This document shows positions 8,274-16,610 of a stretch of DNA of 64,000 bases, one piece after another. The stretch is taken from contig NZ_JOIZ01000017.1 in assembly GCF_000721605.1 (NCBI RefSeq), forward strand, positions 1 to 64,000, given 5' to 3'. Positions within the stretch are counted from its first letter, which is position 1; every line of letters starts with the position of its first letter. This DNA comes from Streptomyces sp. NRRL S-37. GTDB taxonomy: Bacteria; Actinomycetota; Actinomycetes; Streptomycetales; Streptomycetaceae. The notes under the pieces are model-generated. The model saw only the letters and a list, made by a program, of their open reading frames with translations, did not search any database and was not told where the DNA came from. A program made the position numbers and the translations under genes.

Positions 8274-10481
8274 TCACCGCGCCTTCGTGGTGAGGACGCG
8301 GTCTTCTCCGGCGACCAGGTCGAGCGGTTCGGCGCCGGCGGAAGTCCACAGGTCGATGCGGTGGGTGCGGGTGGGCCGCAGGACGGCGGTGGCGCCGTCC
8401 GGGGACCAGGTGAGGTCGAGTGAGGCGCCGAAGCGGGTGCGGATGCCGCGCAGTTCGCCGCTCGGGTACGCCGGGAGCGGCGCCGGCAGCAGGACCAGCC
8501 GGTCGGGGGTGGACTGGACGAGCGCCTCGATCAGCACGGCGGGCAGGGTGTGGGCGGCGTCGGCGTTGTAGACGTGGCGGTGCGGGTAGTGCGCGCTCAT
8601 CAGAGAGGCGTGGAAGAAGTCGCCGTCGAGGACCTGGCCGAGCGCGTGGGCGACCCTCTCGCCGTCCCGGAGGCGGGCCGCGATCAGCGCGTGGTGCAGA
8701 TGGCCGTGGGCGGAGTCGTTCTCGGCGCCGCGCAGTTCCAGGGCGCGGTGGGCGGCGGCGGCCAGCTCGGGGGTGTCGTAGGGGGTGATCTCGTCCAGGG
8801 GCCAGACGCCGTAGAGGTGACTGAGGTGGCGGTGGTCGTAGGAGTCCTCCAGCCCGGGCCACGCCCACTCGGCGAGCGCCCCGTCGGCGTTGATCCGGTG
8901 CGGGGGCAGCCGGTCGGCGAGGGCGCGCCAGCGGTCGGCGTGCTCCGGGTGGTACGCGGCGGCGGTCAGGAGGGCGTGGCGGGCGGCGGAGAGGTCCATG
9001 GCCGCGTTGACGGTGCCCCAGCTCGCGTTGGCGGGCCGGTTCTCGGGCGAGTAGGAGGGGACGACGACCGGCCGGCCCTCGCCGTCGGTGCGGGTGAGGA
9101 AGTCCTCGTAGAACAGGGCGACCTCGGCGAGCGCGGCGGCGGTGTGCGGGTCGCGTGCGCCGCGGGTCTCGTCGTGGTCGACGAGGGGCTTGAGCAGCCA
9201 GTCGGCGCCTGCGGTCCACAGGTGCAGCGGGTACTCGCGGCTGAAGTGGTAGGAGTGCCCCGACTCGCCGTCGCTGTGGGCGGGCGCGACCACGCCCCGG
9301 GTGCCGAAGACCGCGCGGGCGTTGTCCCGCCAGTCGGGCAGCTGCCGCCGGACCAGGGCGGCCAGTGCCCCGGTGACCTCGGGGAGGGCCGCCGCGGCGG
9401 CGGAGGCGGTCTGGAGGTTGAGGTTGGCGTCGTGGGTGAAGGCGCCGGACCAGGCGGTGTCCCAGTCGCCGGTCCACAGTCCGGTGAGCCGGGGCGGGAA
9501 CAGGCCGCTGGAGGACAGCAGGTGGTAGCGGCCGGCCGCGAAGAGCCGTTCGAGCAGGGCGGCGCCGCGCGGCCGGGTGAGCAGCTCCGAGCCCGGCAGG
9601 GCGCGTTCGTCCGGGTCGGCGGCGAGGTCCAGGGTGACGCGTTCGTAGGCGGTGCGGTGCAGGGGGAGGTGGCGGGCGAGGAGGTCGTCGTACGGGGTGC
9701 CGGAGGCGAGCAGATCGCGCAGGGCGCGGCCCTCGGCGACCACGTCGAGTTCCCCGGTGTGCCGCCGCACCCGGGTGAGCAGCAGCACCGACCGGGCGCC
9801 CTCGACGCGCAGGCCCGGCGGGGCGAGCGCCGTCCGGCCGCCGGTGACGGCGACCACGGTGACGCCGGTGCAGGCGAGGTCGGTGCCCGGGTAGCGGGCG
9901 CGCAGGCTGAGCAGGGCGCCCTCGGGGGTGAGGACGGCGCCGTGGCCGACGCCCAGGCCGGTGGGGACGCCCGGGAGCCGGTGGTCCAGCAGGACGTCGA
10001 GGGTGAGTCCGGGGCCGGTGATGTGCTGGACGATCACGTCGTCGGCGCGGGAGACGAAGACCCGGCTGGTCCAGCCGGTGCGGGTCGCCTCCGCGACGCC
10101 GGTGGCGAAGTCGAGCGTACGGCGGTATCCGCCCGGGTCCGGGTCGCCGTCCGGGCGGCGCACGCGGACCTGGAAGGCCGGGTGGAAGGGCCGCACCCAC
10201 TGCAGCGGGCGGCCGTCGGTGAAGTCCTCGGCGGCGGTCGTGTCGCCGGCGAGCAGCCGGTCCTGGAGGCCGGACAGTCCGTCGGCGAGCCGGGGCGGCA
10301 GCCGGTCGTGGCCCTCGCCCTCGCCCGGGCGGACGAGGGTGTGATGGGTGACGACGGTCCGGTCGTCGTCCGGATCGCCGAACACGAGGGCGCCGTGGTG
10401 GCCGTTGCCGCTCAGGAAGGCGTCCTCCCAGCGGGCGGCCGGCCGCGGCTCCCAGGTTCCGTGGACGGGCGCGGCGCTCAT
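8274..10481 (-). CDS. GH95-type alpha-L-fucosidase (cytoplasmic)
   Basis: A 735-residue protein without a signal peptide. It starts with the family's N-terminal beta domain (WEDAFLSGNGHHGALVFGDP) and continues into an (alpha/alpha)6 barrel with GLWTGDWDTAWSGAFTHDAN, NLNLQTASAAAAALPEV, SPENRPANASWGTVNAAMDL and HRHLSHLYGVWPLDEITP. These are characteristic of GH95. Members remove terminal alpha-1,2-linked L-fucose, or L-galactose, by an inverting mechanism. I could not assign each catalytic residue with certainty. Its ATG overlaps the GH42 stop by four bases, indicating coupled translation. An intracellular location implies that fucosylated oligosaccharides are imported intact. Confidence 0.85.
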   Translation of the reverse strand: MSAAPVHGTWEPRPAARWEDAFLSGNGHHGALVFGDPDDDRTVVTHHTLVRPGEGEGHDRLPPRLADGLSGLQDRLLAGDTTAAEDFTDGRPLQWVRPFHPAFQVRVRRPDGDPDPGGYRRTLDFATGVAEATRTGWTSRVFVSRADDVIVQHITGPGLTLDVLLDHRLPGVPTGLGVGHGAVLTPEGALLSLRARYPGTDLACTGVTVVAVTGGRTALAPPGLRVEGARSVLLLTRVRRHTGELDVVAEGRALRDLLASGTPYDDLLARHLPLHRTAYERVTLDLAADPDERALPGSELLTRPRGAALLERLFAAGRYHLLSSSGLFPPRLTGLWTGDWDTAWSGAFTHDANLNLQTASAAAAALPEVTGALAALVRRQLPDWRDNARAVFGTRGVVAPAHSDGESGHSYHFSREYPLHLWTAGADWLLKPLVDHDETRGARDPHTAAALAEVALFYEDFLTRTDGEGRPVVVPSYSPENRPANASWGTVNAAMDLSAARHALLTAAAYHPEHADRWRALADRLPPHRINADGALAEWAWPGLEDSYDHRHLSHLYGVWPLDEITPYDTPELAAAAHRALELRGAENDSAHGHLHHALIAARLRDGERVAHALGQVLDGDFFHASLMSAHYPHRHVYNADAAHTLPAVLIEALVQSTPDRLVLLPAPLPAYPSGELRGIRTRFGASLDLTWSPDGATAVLRPTRTHRIDLWTSAGAEPLDLVAGEDRVLTTKAR

Positions 10482-12448
10482 GGCCTCAGCACCGCCACGC
10501 CGTAGCGGCCGAGGGTGATGCGGTCGGTCACGGTGTCCTCCGTCAGCAGGTCGTGGTGGGTTCCCGGGACGTCCACGGTGACCGGCTCGCGGTCGTGGTT
10601 GAGCAGGAACAGCAGCTCACCGCGGCGGACCGCCTCGACTTTGTCCGGGAGCCCGTCGAGCACCGGCCGGACGCCCGCGCCGGTGGCGATACGGGTCAGC
10701 AGGGCGCGCAGCGCCTCCGGTTCGGGGAGCGTCGAGACGTACCAGGCGCGGCCCTTGCGCAGCACGGCGGGCAGTCCGTCGAGTTCCCCGCCCCGGTAGC
10801 GGACGGTCTCGTCGGCGGTGCCGTCGGGCTCCAGCTCCTCGGACCACAGGGTGCCGCGCAGGCCACCCTCGCAGTCGGCGGTCTCCCCCGCGTCCAGCGG
10901 CCACCACTCGTGCAGGGTGCGGATGCCGAACAGTTCGCGCAGCCGGGCGTCCATGCCGCCGGGCCGGACCCGGTCGTCCTGGTCGGCGACGCCGGTCAGG
11001 AAGCCGCAGACGAGGGTGCCGCCGCCGCGTACGTAGGCGAGGAGGTTGTCGACGGCCTCGTCGGTGAGGAGGTAGAGCTGCGGGACGACGACGAGCCGGT
11101 AGCCGGTCAGGTCGTGTGCGGGGTGGGCGAAGTCGGTGGTCAGGTGGGCCTGCCAGAGGGCGCGGTGCCAGGCGCTCAGGACCTTCGGGTGGTCGACCTC
11201 GTGGGAGGGGCGGGCCTCCTGGTCGCCGGCCCACCAGGAGTGCCAGTCGTGCAGCACGGCGACGTCGGCGGTGATCCCGGTGCCGGCGGTGTGCGGGGCG
11301 ATCCGGGCGAGGTCCGCGCCGATCCGCTTGACCTCCTGGTACGTACGTCCCCGCTCGCCGGCGTGGCCGACCATCCCGGAGTGGAACTTCTCGGCGCCCT
11401 GCCGGGACTGGCGCCACTGGAAGTGGCAGACGGCGTCGGCGCCGCGCGCCACGGCCTGGAGGGACCACAGCCGGTTGAGGCCGCGCGGTTTGGGGTGGTT
11501 CACCCGGCGCCAGTTGACCGCTCCGGCCGCCTGCTCCATGAGCATCCAGGGTCCGCGGGCCTGGGAGCGGGTCATGTCCTGGACCAGGGCGCCGCTCTGC
11601 GCGCCGAGGGGGTCGCGCGGGTCGGGGTAGAGGTCGACGGAGACGACGTCCTCCTCCTCGGCCCAGCGCCAGGCGTCCTGGCCGGCCCACAGCGGCATGA
11701 AGTTGGTGGTGACCGGGAGGTGCGGGGTGTGCCGGCGGACGATGTCGCGTTCGGCGGTGTAACACTCCAGGAGCATGTCGGAGGTGAAGCGCTTGAAGTC
11801 CAGCACCTGGGTGGGGTTCTTCAGGTAGTGCGCGTGGCGGGGCGGCAGCACCTCTGCCCAGTCGCCGTAGCCCTGGCTCCAGAAGGCGGTGCCCCAGGCG
11901 GTGTTGAGGGCGTCGAGGGTGCCGTAGCGGTGGCGCAGCCAGGTGCGGAAGCGGGCGGCGGCCTCGTCGCCCCAGTCGTAGGTGCAGTACTCGTTGTTGA
12001 TGTGCCACATCGTGAGGGCCGGGTGGCCGGCGTAGCGGGCGGCCAGGTCCTCGGTGATCTCGGCGGCGTAGCGGCGGTAGGTGGCGCTGGAGTGCGAGAA
12101 GTGCTGGCGTCCGCCCCACCACTCGGTCCGGCCCTCCGCGTCACGGGGCAGGGTGTCCGGGTGGAGGTGCCCCATCCAGGGCGGCGGGGAGGCGGTGGGG
12201 GTGGCGAGGACGACGCCGATGCCGTGGTCGCGCATCAGGTCCATCAGCCGGTCCAGCCAGCCGAAGGCCCGCTCCCCGGCGCGGGGTTCGAGCTTCGACC
12301 AGGAGAAGACGCCGAGGGTGACGGAGTTGACGCCGGCCTCCTTCATCAGGCGGACGTCCTCGTGCCAGACCTCCTCGGGCCACTGCTCGGGGTTGTAGTC
12401 GCCGCCGTAGAGGAGGCGGCCGCGGGTGGCGTCGTTCAGACTGGGCAT
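10478..12448 (-). CDS. GH42 beta-galactosidase (cytoplasmic)
   Basis: A 656-residue GH42 enzyme. It begins LLYGGDYNPEQWPEEVWHED, the standard GH42 opening. The acid/base Glu153 is in MWHINNEY and the nucleophile Glu305 in WMLMEQAAGAVNW, followed by the trimerisation and C-terminal small domains. No signal peptide is present, so it works on imported oligosaccharides, removing beta-linked galactose. Together with GH95 it would strip the Fuc-Gal side chain of xyloglucan oligomers in order. It is coupled to GH95 by an ATGA overlap. A 118-bp gap to the upstream permease gene leaves room for an internal promoter. Confidence 0.94.
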   Translation of the reverse strand: MPSLNDATRGRLLYGGDYNPEQWPEEVWHEDVRLMKEAGVNSVTLGVFSWSKLEPRAGERAFGWLDRLMDLMRDHGIGVVLATPTASPPPWMGHLHPDTLPRDAEGRTEWWGGRQHFSHSSATYRRYAAEITEDLAARYAGHPALTMWHINNEYCTYDWGDEAAARFRTWLRHRYGTLDALNTAWGTAFWSQGYGDWAEVLPPRHAHYLKNPTQVLDFKRFTSDMLLECYTAERDIVRRHTPHLPVTTNFMPLWAGQDAWRWAEEEDVVSVDLYPDPRDPLGAQSGALVQDMTRSQARGPWMLMEQAAGAVNWRRVNHPKPRGLNRLWSLQAVARGADAVCHFQWRQSRQGAEKFHSGMVGHAGERGRTYQEVKRIGADLARIAPHTAGTGITADVAVLHDWHSWWAGDQEARPSHEVDHPKVLSAWHRALWQAHLTTDFAHPAHDLTGYRLVVVPQLYLLTDEAVDNLLAYVRGGGTLVCGFLTGVADQDDRVRPGGMDARLRELFGIRTLHEWWPLDAGETADCEGGLRGTLWSEELEPDGTADETVRYRGGELDGLPAVLRKGRAWYVSTLPEPEALRALLTRIATGAGVRPVLDGLPDKVEAVRRGELLFLLNHDREPVTVDVPGTHHDLLTEDTVTDRITLGRYGVAVLRP

Positions 12449-12485
12449 GGGGGACCTCGTGGTCGGGGGCTGAGCGGAGTACCTC

Positions 12486-12526
12486 GGGGGCGCGGGGAAC
12501 CGCGCGGCCCGCCACGACGGACCCGT
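12486..12526. repeat. Dispersed Streptomyces-type intergenic repeat (GGGGCGCGGGGAACCGCGCG family)
   Basis: The gap between GH42 and the permease carries GGGGCGCGGGGAACCGCGCG followed by GCCACGACGGACCC. This resembles a short motif I recall as very common between Streptomyces genes. It is seen once here, so the repeat assignment rests on memory, not on a copy in this window. Confidence 0.4.
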
Positions 12527-12566
12527 GGCCGATGAAGCACGACGCGGCCCCGGCGGGGCAGGGCGG

Positions 12567-13502
12567 TCAGCCCTTGACCGCCCCCGTGAGCATCCCCTTC
12601 TTGAAGTGCTTCTGGACGAACGGCGACAGCACGGCCACCGGCAGCAGCGCCATCACCATGACGGCCATCTGCACGGCCAGACCGGACAGCTCACCGGTCT
12701 TGATCGCCTGGCCGAGGCCGACCGGCGCCTCCTGCTTCTGCACGAGCTGGATCATGACGTTCTGCAGGGGCAGCATGTCCTGGTCGTTGAGGTACAGGGA
12801 GGCGTTGAACCAGGCGCTCCAGTAGCCGACGGCGTAGAACAGCGTGATCACCGCGACGACCGCGCGGGACAGCGGCAGCACGATCTGCCACAGGATGCGC
12901 AGGTCGCCGGCGCCGTCGATGCGGGCGCTGTCGATCAGCTCCTGCGAGATGCCCATGAAGAAGCCGCGCAGCACCAGGATGTTGAAGACGCTGATCGCGC
13001 TGGGCAGGATCAGCGCGAGGTAGCTGTCCGTCAGGCCCAGGGACTGCACGAGCAGATAGGTGGGGATGAGGCCGGCGCTGAAGAACATCGTGGCCAGCAG
13101 CACCATGAGGATCCAGCGGTGGCCGACGGATCCGCTGCGGGACAGTCCGTAGGCGCACAGCACGGACACCGCCATCGAGAAGAGGGTGCCGACGAGGGTG
13201 ACACCGATGCTGACGAGCGTGGCGCGGGTGACCTGGCCGCCGCTGAGCAGTTCCTGGTAGGCGACGAAGGTGATGTCCTTCGGGATCATCACCAGCCCGC
13301 CGGCCTCGTCGATGGTCTTCCGTGAGGACAGGCTGGTGACGACGACGATCCACAGCGGGAAGAGGATGGCCAGGCAGGCGAGGAGCAGGACCAGTCCCTT
13401 GCCGGCGAGTCCGGCCCGGCTGGGCGCCTCCTCCCACACCGGCCGGGGCGGAGCCGCCCACCGGCCGGGAGTCCGCGCGGGCTTGTCGATGACGGCGGTC
13501 AC
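12567..13502 (-). CDS. Sugar ABC transporter permease (CUT1 class, YtcP/AraQ-like)
   Basis: A 311-residue inner-membrane permease with six predicted helices, the first at about residues 33-55. The cytoplasmic coupling loop near residue 200 contains the EAA-like stretch ELIDSARIDGAGDLRILWQI, and it ends with the typical PFVQKHFKKGMLTGAVKG. The start is a GTG at 13502 that overlaps the stop of the partner permease (GTGA); longer upstream readings lack homology-like composition. With its partner it forms the membrane channel for oligosaccharide import. No ATPase gene is present in the locus, so a shared MsiK-type ATPase encoded elsewhere is presumably used. Confidence 0.92.
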   Translation of the reverse strand: MTAVIDKPARTPGRWAAPPRPVWEEAPSRAGLAGKGLVLLLACLAILFPLWIVVVTSLSSRKTIDEAGGLVMIPKDITFVAYQELLSGGQVTRATLVSIGVTLVGTLFSMAVSVLCAYGLSRSGSVGHRWILMVLLATMFFSAGLIPTYLLVQSLGLTDSYLALILPSAISVFNILVLRGFFMGISQELIDSARIDGAGDLRILWQIVLPLSRAVVAVITLFYAVGYWSAWFNASLYLNDQDMLPLQNVMIQLVQKQEAPVGLGQAIKTGELSGLAVQMAVMVMALLPVAVLSPFVQKHFKKGMLTGAVKG

Positions 13503-14533
13503 TTCTTGTACACCCCCTGCTCGCCCATGAGGTGGGCCACCTTGTTCGCTATCAGGACCAGGCCGAGACTGATGACGCCCTTGACGAGTCCCGCGGCGGC
13601 CGCGTAGCCGAAGTCCTGGTTGCGCACGCCGTTCCACCACACGAAGGTGTCGAGGACCTCCGCGGCTCCCGGTCCGACGGCGTCGCGTTGCAGCAGGATC
13701 TGTTCGAAGCCGACCGTCAGGGCGTCGCCGACGCGCAGCACCAGCAGCAGGGCGATCACCGGGCGCAGCGCGGGCAGCGTGACGTGCCACATGCGGCGCC
13801 AGCGGTTGGCGCCGTCCATCGCGGCGGCCTCGTACAGGTCGGGGCTGACCGAGGCCAGCGCGGCGAGGAAGACGATGATCCCCCAGCCGGCGTCCTTCCA
13901 CACGCTCTGCGCGGTGATCAGGAACTTGAAGGTCTCCGGGTCGGTCATCAGGCTGAGCCCGTCGTACCCGTGGTCGCGCAGGATCTGGGAGAGCAGTCCG
14001 GCGCCGCCGAACAGCTGCTGGAAGACGGCGACGACCAGCACCCAGGAGAAGAAGTGCGGCAGGTAGAGGATGGCCTGTGAGACCGCCCGCACCCGCGGCC
14101 TGACCACGCTGTTGATGAGCAGCGCGAGCAGGATGGGGATCGGGAAGTACAGCACGAGCTGGAGGAAGAACAGCACCAGCGTGTTCCGGACCGAGTTCCA
14201 GAAGGCGGAGTCCTCGAAGATCCGCTGGAAGTTCTCCAGGCCGACCCAGGGGCTGTGCAGGATGGAGACGACCCCGTTGTCGCTGATGTAGGGGTCGTAC
14301 TCCTGGAACGCGACGACGTTGCCGAGGATCGGCACGTAGTTGAAGAGCAGCACCAGCAGCACGGCGGGCAGCGTCATCAGCAGCAGGACGCGGTCGCGTC
14401 TGAGCCTCAGCCGGAGGCTGAGCTTCCCGGCGGGCGGTTTCTTCGCTGCCCCGGTGGCGCCGCCGTGCGCCGCCGGGGGGTTCTCCTTCTCTGCGGCCTC
14501 GGTGTCGGTCCGAGGCACCGTGCTGTGGGACAC
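13499..14533 (-). CDS. Sugar ABC transporter permease (LplB-like)
   Basis: A 344-residue permease with an unusually long polar cytoplasmic N-terminus of about 50 residues before the first helix (VLLLMTLPAVLLVLLFNYVP). Six helices are predicted. The coupling loop is DLYEAAAMDGANRWRRMWHV, matching the EAA motif. The LplB/YtcP pairing typically handles complex plant or host oligosaccharides. It lies 27 bp after the binding-protein gene and overlaps the second permease by four bases, so the three form one transport unit. Confidence 0.92.
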   Translation of the reverse strand: MSHSTVPRTDTEAAEKENPPAAHGGATGAAKKPPAGKLSLRLRLRRDRVLLLMTLPAVLLVLLFNYVPILGNVVAFQEYDPYISDNGVVSILHSPWVGLENFQRIFEDSAFWNSVRNTLVLFFLQLVLYFPIPILLALLINSVVRPRVRAVSQAILYLPHFFSWVLVVAVFQQLFGGAGLLSQILRDHGYDGLSLMTDPETFKFLITAQSVWKDAGWGIIVFLAALASVSPDLYEAAAMDGANRWRRMWHVTLPALRPVIALLLVLRVGDALTVGFEQILLQRDAVGPGAAEVLDTFVWWNGVRNQDFGYAAAAGLVKGVISLGLVLIANKVAHLMGEQGVYKK

Positions 14534-14560
14534 GGCGGTTCTCCTTGCCTCGCTACCTGG

Positions 14561-16255
14561 TCAGCCGGCCGCCGAGCCGTTCTCGTCGAGGATCTTCTTG
14601 TACCAGTCGCGGAGTTCGTCGCCGCCCTTGCTCTTCCAGTCGGAGACGGCCTGCTGCACGTCGCTGATCTTCTTGCGGCCGCGGACGACGTCGTCCTCCA
14701 GCTGCTCGAAGTCGTTGGCGAGGTTGGTCCAGCGGGCGGGCTCGGTGATCTGCATGCCGTAGAAGGAGGGCTTCCTGGTGAAGGCGCCCATCCGCTGCTG
14801 CCACTCCACCTGGCCCTTGGCGACCTCGGGGAAGTCGGGGTGGGCGATGGTCGCGGCGGGGCTCGCGATCATCACGAAGGCGTTCATCACGTCGATGTTG
14901 CCCTGGTCGGTCTTGGTGGGCACGCCGTCCTTGACGGTGTAGTGGGTGCCCTCCACGCCGTAGTTGGTGGCCATGTACTCCTTGGTGCCGTACGGCGCGG
15001 CGGTGACGTTGGCGACGGCCAGCACGTCGCGGATCACGGACTCGGAGGCCTTCTTGTTGACGAAGGCGAAGATGCCGGCCGGGTTCTGCGCCCACAGTGT
15101 GGGGTCGCCGCCGTCGTGGCCGAAGATGTCCATGCCCCAGATCTTGAACTCGGGGTTCTGGGTGGCCTGTTCGGCGGTGCGGCTCCACCACTGCGACATG
15201 TCCTGGTTGTAGATGAGGAACTCGCCGGCGGCGAACTTGGGGCCGGGGTCGGTGGCGTTGCTCTTGCCCAGCTCGGCGTCGGGGTGCACGACGCCGGCGG
15301 CGAACAGCTTGCGCGTCCACTCCAGGGCCTCGAGGTACTCCTCGGTCTCGATGCGGTTGACCAGCTTGCCGCCGATCTCGTGCCAGCCGAGCGACTTCTC
15401 GTTGCCGGAGAGCACACCGAAGGCGTTGAAGGCGGTCCACTTCATGTCCAGGCAGGCCCAGCGCTTGGCCTTGGCGTTGGTGGCCTCCTTGGCCAGTGCC
15501 ATGAAGTCGTCGCAGGAGCGGGGGACTTCGTAGCCCTCCTTCTCGAAGATGTCCTGGCGGTAGAGCGGCACGATGCCGGTGACGTACGAGGACGGCATGG
15601 GCAGGCCGCGCAGCTTGCCGCCGAAGATGGACCGCTGCCAGGCGTCGGTGGGGATCGCCGCGAGGTTCGGGTAGTCCTTGACGGCGTCGCCGGACAGGTA
15701 CGGGCCGAGGTCGGCGAACTTGCCGATGATGGCGCTGGGGATCTTGCCCGTCATGTTCCAGCCGGGCACGACCACCACGTCGGGCACCTCGCTGGAGGCG
15801 AGGACCGCGCCGAGCTTCTGGTCGTAGGTGTTGCCGTCCTGGTTCTGCCAGACCACGTCGACGCCGATGAGGTCGTTCATCGACGTGTAGTAGGCGTTGT
15901 CGTCCTTGGGCGGGGAGCCCCAGAACGGCGACATGACGGTGACCTTGCCGCCCTTGCCGAGCTTCTTGGGCACCGACGTCTTCAGGCCCGCCAGGTCGAG
16001 CTTGCCGGTGAAGCCGACCGCGGAACCGTTCTTGCTGGGGATGTCGGGCGTGACCACATTGCTCGCCACGTACGCCGGGAGGATCTTCTTGGCGTCCTTG
16101 CTCGACGTGGTGCCGTCCCGGGAACCTCCGTCGGACCCGCCGCACGCGGCGAGCAGCGGCATTCCTCCCGCCACCGCCGCGGTGGCGACCGCTGTGGAGG
16201 CGAGGAAGCCTCTCCGGCTGGGTCCGGAGGAGCGGGGGGCGGCGTTCGGCGTCAT
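14561..16255 (-). CDS. Tat-exported oligosaccharide-binding lipoprotein (ABC importer, LipO-like)
   Basis: A 564-residue extracellular solute-binding protein. The twin-arginine motif SRRGFL is at residues 13-18 and the lipobox LAAC ends at Cys38, so it should be exported folded and anchored to the outer face of the membrane. The large size and the sequence GGKVTVMSPFWGSPPKDDNAYY resemble binding proteins paired with LplB/YtcP permeases. It is the first gene of the minus-strand run and faces GH3 across a 355-bp region containing two operators. The ligand is unknown; from context, decorated xyloglucan oligosaccharides. Confidence 0.9.
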   Translation of the reverse strand: MTPNAAPRSSGPSRRGFLASTAVATAAVAGGMPLLAACGGSDGGSRDGTTSSKDAKKILPAYVASNVVTPDIPSKNGSAVGFTGKLDLAGLKTSVPKKLGKGGKVTVMSPFWGSPPKDDNAYYTSMNDLIGVDVVWQNQDGNTYDQKLGAVLASSEVPDVVVVPGWNMTGKIPSAIIGKFADLGPYLSGDAVKDYPNLAAIPTDAWQRSIFGGKLRGLPMPSSYVTGIVPLYRQDIFEKEGYEVPRSCDDFMALAKEATNAKAKRWACLDMKWTAFNAFGVLSGNEKSLGWHEIGGKLVNRIETEEYLEALEWTRKLFAAGVVHPDAELGKSNATDPGPKFAAGEFLIYNQDMSQWWSRTAEQATQNPEFKIWGMDIFGHDGGDPTLWAQNPAGIFAFVNKKASESVIRDVLAVANVTAAPYGTKEYMATNYGVEGTHYTVKDGVPTKTDQGNIDVMNAFVMIASPAATIAHPDFPEVAKGQVEWQQRMGAFTRKPSFYGMQITEPARWTNLANDFEQLEDDVVRGRKKISDVQQAVSDWKSKGGDELRDWYKKILDENGSAAG

Positions 16256-16380
16256 TGCGTCAACCCTTCATGGCGCACCAGGACACCCGGCGGTGGCCGT
16301 CGGCTGCGGTGTCTTCAGTGGAACTGGCTGAGCCGAAGCGGTCGTTCGGCGGAAGGTGCGCCGGAAAGGCGGCCTCGCAG

Positions 16381-16394
16381 TCGAAGCGCTTCGA
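16381..16394. promoter_or_regulatory. LacI-type operator 3 (sugar-import operon)
   Basis: TCGAAGCGCTTCGA, a perfect 14-bp palindrome identical to the core of operator 1, lies about 125 bp upstream of the binding-protein start. It should control the transporter-GH42-GH95-GH12 transcript. Confidence 0.85.
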
Positions 16395-16561
16395 TGTTGC
16401 TGCGAGGTTAAGTGAACAGTCAGGGGCACACAAGGGTCGTATCGAAGATTCCTCGGATGTATGCACGATGGCGATGCAGGCACACTGCTCATGGATCATG
16501 TACGGGGCGTGCGATCCGTACCCTCGGATCACTTGACACCCACCCCCGCCCCGAATGAGCA

Positions 16562-16575
16562 TCGAAGCGCTTCGA
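16562..16575. promoter_or_regulatory. LacI-type operator 4 (GH3 gene)
   Basis: A second perfect TCGAAGCGCTTCGA lies 36 bp before the GH3 GTG start and about 24 bp after TTGACA, so it would cover the -10 region or transcription start. Confidence 0.85.
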
Positions 16576-16610
16576 AAGCGCCTCGTCGCTCCATCCCGAG
16601 GGGAATCCAC

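Larger units (their letters stand above)
16256..16610. other. Divergent control region of the glycan locus
   Basis: The 355 bp between the binding-protein gene and GH3 hold two perfect 14-bp operators at 16381-16394 and 16562-16575, about 125 bp and 36 bp from the respective start codons. TTGACA at 16533-16538 is a candidate -35 box for GH3, but no convincing -10 box can be named. No gene is seen. Confidence 0.75.
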
